From: Enterococcus sulfureus ATCC 49903
Lineage (GTDB): Bacteria > Bacillota > Bacilli > Lactobacillales > Enterococcaceae
NCBI RefSeq assembly: GCF_000407605.1
Contig: NZ_ASWO01000007.1
Location: 124,001-188,000, forward strand
Length of the DNA stretch: 64,000 nucleotides
Direction: 5' to 3'
The position numbers and the translations under genes are program-made. The notes below the pieces were generated by a model, which was given only the letters and a program-made list of their open reading frames with translations, was not told where the DNA came from and did not search any database. Shown piece by piece: positions 60,327 through 64,000 of the stretch (position 1 is its first letter; each line of letters starts with the position of its first letter).

Positions 60327-61143
60327 ACTTGTTCGTTAAATCTTTTTTCTCATAGCGTATATATCCTAAAGAAAAAAAGAAAATCCCTACTCCAAATAAA
60401 ACGACAGCATAAGTAATAGAAAGTGGAGTTGTCAATAATTTACTAGGTACAGTCCGATGAATAAATGCCCAATTTTCTAACCAAGAGAACGATTGACTCA
60501 ATACTGAGAGAATGCCAAGTAAATAGATACCAAATACAATTCCTAAACTAACACCGATACTTTGACGACTCGAAGCTAACCAACTCGAAAGAAAAAAGCC
60601 CAATCCAATTAATAGCCATAATACCAATAACTCTTGTCCAAATAGACTACTGAGACGTTTGACGATCAGTTCGGTCTGATCTGAAGAGGATTTAAAAAAT
60701 AACGTTGCTGCTATAGCATTTAAAAATGTTACTAACCAAAAAAGACCACTAGTGATTAGTATGAAACCTGCTTTTTTTAAAAAAATTGCTTTTCGGGTCA
60801 ACGGGAGTGCATACAAGAATTCGATCGTTCCTTCCGTTTCTTCTTTGATCAATTCTTGAGTACTACTGAGCAATACAAAACAACAAGCAGCTAGAAATAA
60901 ATATTGGAAATAATAAGCAAAAAAACCGAGCGAATTTGTAAAGCTTGCGATTCCACTTCCTTCGATATTAAATGTTTTGAGTAAAGTCGGCGACAAACTA
61001 TCTACTTTTCCGTTGACTAATTGTGCAAAAGCAGCACTATGCATTTGTGGGTAAATCGCAGAAAATCCCCAAATGATCAGTGTAAAGAGAATGATCCAAA
61101 TCACTAAACTTTTTGTCAGTTGTTTCCACTCAAGCTCAATCAT
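60325..61143 (-). CDS. ABC-2 type permease (second exporter)
   Basis: A 272-residue permease with six helices and an extracytoplasmic loop after the first (residues about 30-70). EETEGTIEFLYALPLTRKAIFLKK is the cytoplasmic coupling motif of the NatB/CcmB-like ABC-2 group. Its ATG overlaps the ATPase stop by 4 bases. Cargo unknown. Confidence 0.85.
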   Translation of the reverse strand: MIELEWKQLTKSLVIWIILFTLIIWGFSAIYPQMHSAAFAQLVNGKVDSLSPTLLKTFNIEGSGIASFTNSLGFFAYYFQYLFLAACCFVLLSSTQELIKEETEGTIEFLYALPLTRKAIFLKKAGFILITSGLFWLVTFLNAIAATLFFKSSSDQTELIVKRLSSLFGQELLVLWLLIGLGFFLSSWLASSRQSIGVSLGIVFGIYLLGILSVLSQSFSWLENWAFIHRTVPSKLLTTPLSITYAVVLFGVGIFFFSLGYIRYEKKDLTNK

Positions 61144-62036
61144 GATTTTCCCTCCTCTTTATGTTCATATAATGTTAAAAACCGATCTTCGAGTTCTGGA
61201 TCGGTAATCATAAAATGATCAATCCCTTCATCTTCGAGTACTGGAAAAAGTAATTGTCGCGTGCCACCATACCAAAGGCGAGCCGTTTGTTTTTCTTGTT
61301 TCAATACTGTTGCGCCAATTCTTTTAAATGCAGCCATCGGTAATGAAGGTCCAGTGACAGAAATGATCTGTCCGACTGTTTCTTGATTCATGTGCTCAAT
61401 CGTTACAATCTTTCCTTCTTTTATAAATGCAGCCCGATCAGCTTGTCGTTGTACTTCAGTTAAATCATGGCTAGATAAAAAAATCGTCATTCCTTGCTGT
61501 TTTTGCCGTGTCAACTCTTCATAAAAACGGTGTTGCATCAACGGATCTAATCCATTTGTCGGTTCGTCCAAAATCAAAAGTTGTGGTTGTGTGAGCAATC
61601 CACACGCTAAAGCTAGTTTTTTCTTATTCCCTAAAGAAAGTTGATGCATTTTTTTCGTCGCATCCATAGCGAACAGCTCTATATAATAGGTGATTTTTTG
61701 ATTTTGTTCTTGTTTTGTTAGATGTGCCGATTTTGCTACTACGCGCATTAGATCTAGACTCGTCAGATTCGGATAAAATCGAACATCACTGGATACATAA
61801 CTCGTTTTCTCGCGAATGGCTTTAGCATTTCGCTGACTATCTAAACCAAAAATTTGGACATTTCCCTCGTCTGGTTTGATAAAATCGATCATCGTTTTAA
61901 TAGTTGTCGATTTTCCAGCTCCATTTGGTCCAATAAAGCCAAATACTTCTCCTTTTTCTACATGAAATGAAACGTTTTTGATTGCGGGTTGATGGTGATA
62001 ATATTTGGAAATTTCGTGTACTTCAATCACATCCAT
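61140..62036 (-). CDS. ABC-2 exporter ATPase (second exporter)
   Basis: A 298-residue ATPase: GPNGAGKST, TSYVSSDVRFYPN (Q-loop position lacks the usual Gln), LSLGNKKKLALA (degenerate signature), LLILDEPTNGLD and LSSHDLTEVQ. ATG 62036 follows AAAGGAG. The NatA/BcrA-like layout suggests export of a drug, bacteriocin or lipid. No regulator is attached, unlike the neighbouring exporter. Confidence 0.88.
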   Translation of the reverse strand: MDVIEVHEISKYYHHQPAIKNVSFHVEKGEVFGFIGPNGAGKSTTIKTMIDFIKPDEGNVQIFGLDSQRNAKAIREKTSYVSSDVRFYPNLTSLDLMRVVAKSAHLTKQEQNQKITYYIELFAMDATKKMHQLSLGNKKKLALACGLLTQPQLLILDEPTNGLDPLMQHRFYEELTRQKQQGMTIFLSSHDLTEVQRQADRAAFIKEGKIVTIEHMNQETVGQIISVTGPSLPMAAFKRIGATVLKQEKQTARLWYGGTRQLLFPVLEDEGIDHFMITDPELEDRFLTLYEHKEEGKS

Positions 62037-62068
62037 ATGTATCACTCCTTTTTTATTTAGTATACAAT

Positions 62069-62102
62069 AAACCTCCTTTCATCAAAAATAAAAGGAGGTT
62101 TA
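62069..62102 (-). terminator. Terminator of the Gfo/Idh/MocA gene
   Basis: AAACCTCCTTT pairs with AAAGGAGGTTT; located between the oxidoreductase stop and the second exporter promoter. Confidence 0.75.
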
Positions 62103-62106
62103 TGGC

Positions 62107-63159
62107 TTATTCAAATGGAAGGATTTGACGTTGTGCATGTGAGTCAAATAATCGTTCGATCAAAGCTAAAACACGACGCACTTCTTTATGTTTAATAAGA
62201 AGTTCACCTTCTTTACAAATCACTTGGTAGACATTCTCATAAAACGTCGTTTCTGGTAGATTCGGAGTTGGAACTGGATAGTTCGTTGTGGCCTCTTCAG
62301 ATGGTGGTGCCATCGTTTTTGTCAGTCCTGCCCCAGCTTGGATTGGTTTTAACTGATGGTGATCGATTGTTCCTGTTTGCAATACGAGTTCACCAGATAA
62401 ATCCCAATCGTCAATTTCTAAAGTGCCATCATACCCTTTTACATACCAGCGAGGTAAATGGATAAAATTTGTAGTCCCCACTTCAACGAGAGCACGTGTA
62501 CCATCCTCAAAATAAAGATACGCGATAAATCCATCATCGACTTCATTTCCTAATACAAAACTTAACTCTGCCATGACATGAGTGATTGGTGCATCGATCA
62601 AATAAAGCAATTGATCCAATAGATGTACGCCCCAATCTAAAAGCATCCCACCACCATGTTTTGCTTCATGACGCCAATCTCCTGGTATACCGTTCGCACC
62701 TTGAACTCGCGATTCGAACTGAAACACCTTTCCTAACTGATTCGTTTGATACGCTTGAGCCACTACTAAAAAATCCGGATCCCAACGGCGATTTTGATGG
62801 ACGATAAACTCTTTTTGACATTCTTTTGCAACAGCCAAAACTTGGTCTAATTCTTGTGTGTTCATCATTACTGGTTTTTCACAAATTACATGTTTTCCTG
62901 ATGTTAATGCTTGTATCGCAAGTTCTTTGTGACTATCATTCGGTGTTGCAATCAACACGATATCGATCATGGGATCTTCAAATAAGGCTTCTACAGTATC
63001 GTAGCTAAACAAGCCATTTTCTTGTGCTTTAATTCTTTTAGAGGAATCGCTATCGTAAATCCCTTTTATTTCGAATAATTCTTTAGGGACTAACGTGTTG
63101 AGATGATAACTTCCCATTCCGCCGTAGCCAATCAGTGCCAATCGTAATTTTTTTTGCAT
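62107..63159 (-). CDS. Gfo/Idh/MocA-family oxidoreductase
   Basis: A 350-residue NAD(P)-dependent sugar or inositol dehydrogenase. Rossmann loop LIGYGGMGSYHLN, ATPNDSHKELAI, CEKPVMMNTQEL (Glu-Lys-Pro with catalytic Lys) and GGGMLLDWGVHLLDQLLYL (Asp and His). ATG 63159 follows AAGGAG. It is 11 bases after the isomerase gene and is co-transcribed; the pair probably catabolises a sugar, polyol or inositol. Confidence 0.92.
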   Translation of the reverse strand: MQKKLRLALIGYGGMGSYHLNTLVPKELFEIKGIYDSDSSKRIKAQENGLFSYDTVEALFEDPMIDIVLIATPNDSHKELAIQALTSGKHVICEKPVMMNTQELDQVLAVAKECQKEFIVHQNRRWDPDFLVVAQAYQTNQLGKVFQFESRVQGANGIPGDWRHEAKHGGGMLLDWGVHLLDQLLYLIDAPITHVMAELSFVLGNEVDDGFIAYLYFEDGTRALVEVGTTNFIHLPRWYVKGYDGTLEIDDWDLSGELVLQTGTIDHHQLKPIQAGAGLTKTMAPPSEEATTNYPVPTPNLPETTFYENVYQVICKEGELLIKHKEVRRVLALIERLFDSHAQRQILPFE

Positions 63160-63170
63160 GACGTTCTCCT

Positions 63171-64000
63171 TTATGCCCACCATAGGTCAGTTGGTTGCTC
63201 TTGAATCATAATCGATTTTAAATTTGTTACTGCCCGATCAAATCCTTCAGAAATCGACATCAATGGATCTTCATGTTCGATACTTAGGACATAATCATAC
63301 TCATATAAACGTAAGGCACTGATAATATTCGACCATTCTGTCATCGAATGTCCACAACCTACAGAACGAAACGTCCATGCACGTGTTTGGACTTGATCAT
63401 AAGGTTGCATATCCGTTAGACCGTACATATTGATATTGTCTTGATCTAAATACGTATCTTTTGCATGAAAATGATGAATCGCCTGTTCTTTTCCTAAAAT
63501 CTTGATGGCACCTACAGGATCTATTCCCTGCCACCAAAGATGAGAAGGATCTAAATTACAGCCAATATTTTTACCCGCTGCATCGCGTAATTTTAGCATC
63601 GTATACGGCGTATGCGCTAAAAAACCACCGTGAAGTTCGATCCCGATTTTAACTCCAGCTTGTTCACACTGCTCATTAATCATTTTCCAATAGGGAATCA
63701 ATTTCTCTTCCCATTGATAGTGATAATTATCTCCATACTCCGTAGGCCATGGCAAGACTGGCCAATTGACACTGGTATCGGTTGCATTTCCACCTGAGAT
63801 ACCAGAAAATCCGTTCACGACTGGCACATTCATCAAACTAGCAAGCCGAATCGTTTTTTGTAACAACTCATCTGCGATTTTTGCTTCTTTAGGGTCAGGT
63901 GATAATGGATTATTATGCGCACTAAACGCGCTGATGGTTAAATTTTTATCTGCTAAACGATGAAGATATTCTGTTCTTTTTTGACTACTTGCTAGTAGTG
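63171..64000 (-). CDS. Sugar phosphate isomerase/epimerase-like protein, 5' end outside window
   Basis: The frame is open to the right edge, giving at least 276 residues; a TTG at 63866 is not the start, because the upstream frame continues (SSQKRTEYLHRLADKN, ISAFSAHNNPLSPDPKEA). It is an AP-endonuclease-2-like TIM barrel with metal-binding residues in IGIELHGG, NLDPSHLWWQG, HFHAKDTY and LSIEHED, as in IolE- and xylose-isomerase-like proteins. It acts with the oxidoreductase downstream; substrate unknown. Confidence 0.88.
   Translation of the reverse strand, partial: LLASSQKRTEYLHRLADKNLTISAFSAHNNPLSPDPKEAKIADELLQKTIRLASLMNVPVVNGFSGISGGNATDTSVNWPVLPWPTEYGDNYHYQWEEKLIPYWKMINEQCEQAGVKIGIELHGGFLAHTPYTMLKLRDAAGKNIGCNLDPSHLWWQGIDPVGAIKILGKEQAIHHFHAKDTYLDQDNINMYGLTDMQPYDQVQTRAWTFRSVGCGHSMTEWSNIISALRLYEYDYVLSIEHEDPLMSISEGFDRAVTNLKSIMIQEQPTDLWWA

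Overview
This looks like a chromosomal stretch of a low-GC Gram-positive bacterium of the Enterococcaceae, most likely Enterococcus. The signs are near-consensus AGGAGG ribosome-binding sites, a Thr-rich lipoprotein and an LPETG-anchored thioester/Cna-B adhesin, glucose- and sucrose-type PTS permeases, a phosphoketolase, a UPF0397-type ECF transporter, a Psr-like LCP protein and two M-box (Mg2+) riboswitches. I see no rRNA, tRNA, CRISPR array, insertion sequence or prophage gene. The content is mostly housekeeping and metabolic, with a scatter of surface proteins.

Layout. 0-9 kb: a partial lipoprotein, the LPXTG adhesin, a two-component system with a DUF2798 membrane protein and, divergently, a three-gene flavin-based extracytosolic electron-transfer cassette (FMN-binding protein, ApbE flavin transferase, ferric-reductase-like protein). 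9-13.4 kb: an Ntn-hydrolase and a cell-wall operon (FtsW-like SEDS, RodA-like SEDS, LCP ligase) preceded by an M-box and an intrinsic terminator. 13.5-19.4 kb: a short serine-rich exported protein, an ECF transporter with a fused double ATPase, and a FetAB-type exporter. 19.4-24.7 kb: an orphan GatC-type PTS permease, an MgtA Mg2+ P-type ATPase with its own M-box, and an HdeD-like membrane protein. 25-33.6 kb: an EEP-family phosphohydrolase, a MalT-like PTS divergent from beta-phosphoglucomutase, assorted enzymes, a lipoprotein, and an exported protein with a sortase-like C-terminal domain. 33.7-50.5 kb: a PfeT/ZosA-like metal ATPase, a large exported adhesin-like protein, phosphoketolase, DegV, an SDR and MsrA, a secreted 5'-nucleotidase with C-terminal repeats, an aldo/keto reductase, membrane proteins, a 3-hydroxyacyl-CoA dehydrogenase and a MetE-like protein. 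50.5-55.1 kb: an alpha-glucoside PTS and GH13 hydrolase under a LacI regulator. 55.2-64 kb: small KOW-like proteins, a cold-shock protein, TruA, a MerR/TipAL regulator, two ABC-2 exporters (one with an ArsR regulator), and an oxidoreductase/isomerase pair cut by the window end.

Two observations stand out. First, two M-boxes about 10.5 kb apart would place a SEDS-SEDS-LCP cell-wall operon under the same Mg2+ signal as the MgtA importer. Second, 57.9-58.2 kb has no gene but encodes a likely small RNA on the + strand. Several of its hairpins present C-rich loops, it carries an unpaired CUUCCUCC anti-Shine-Dalgarno tract, and it has a strong terminator. Ten of its bases are exactly complementary to the ribosome-binding region of the neighbouring arsR-ABC mRNA.

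All functional statements rest on motif and family recognition by eye; no database search was run.
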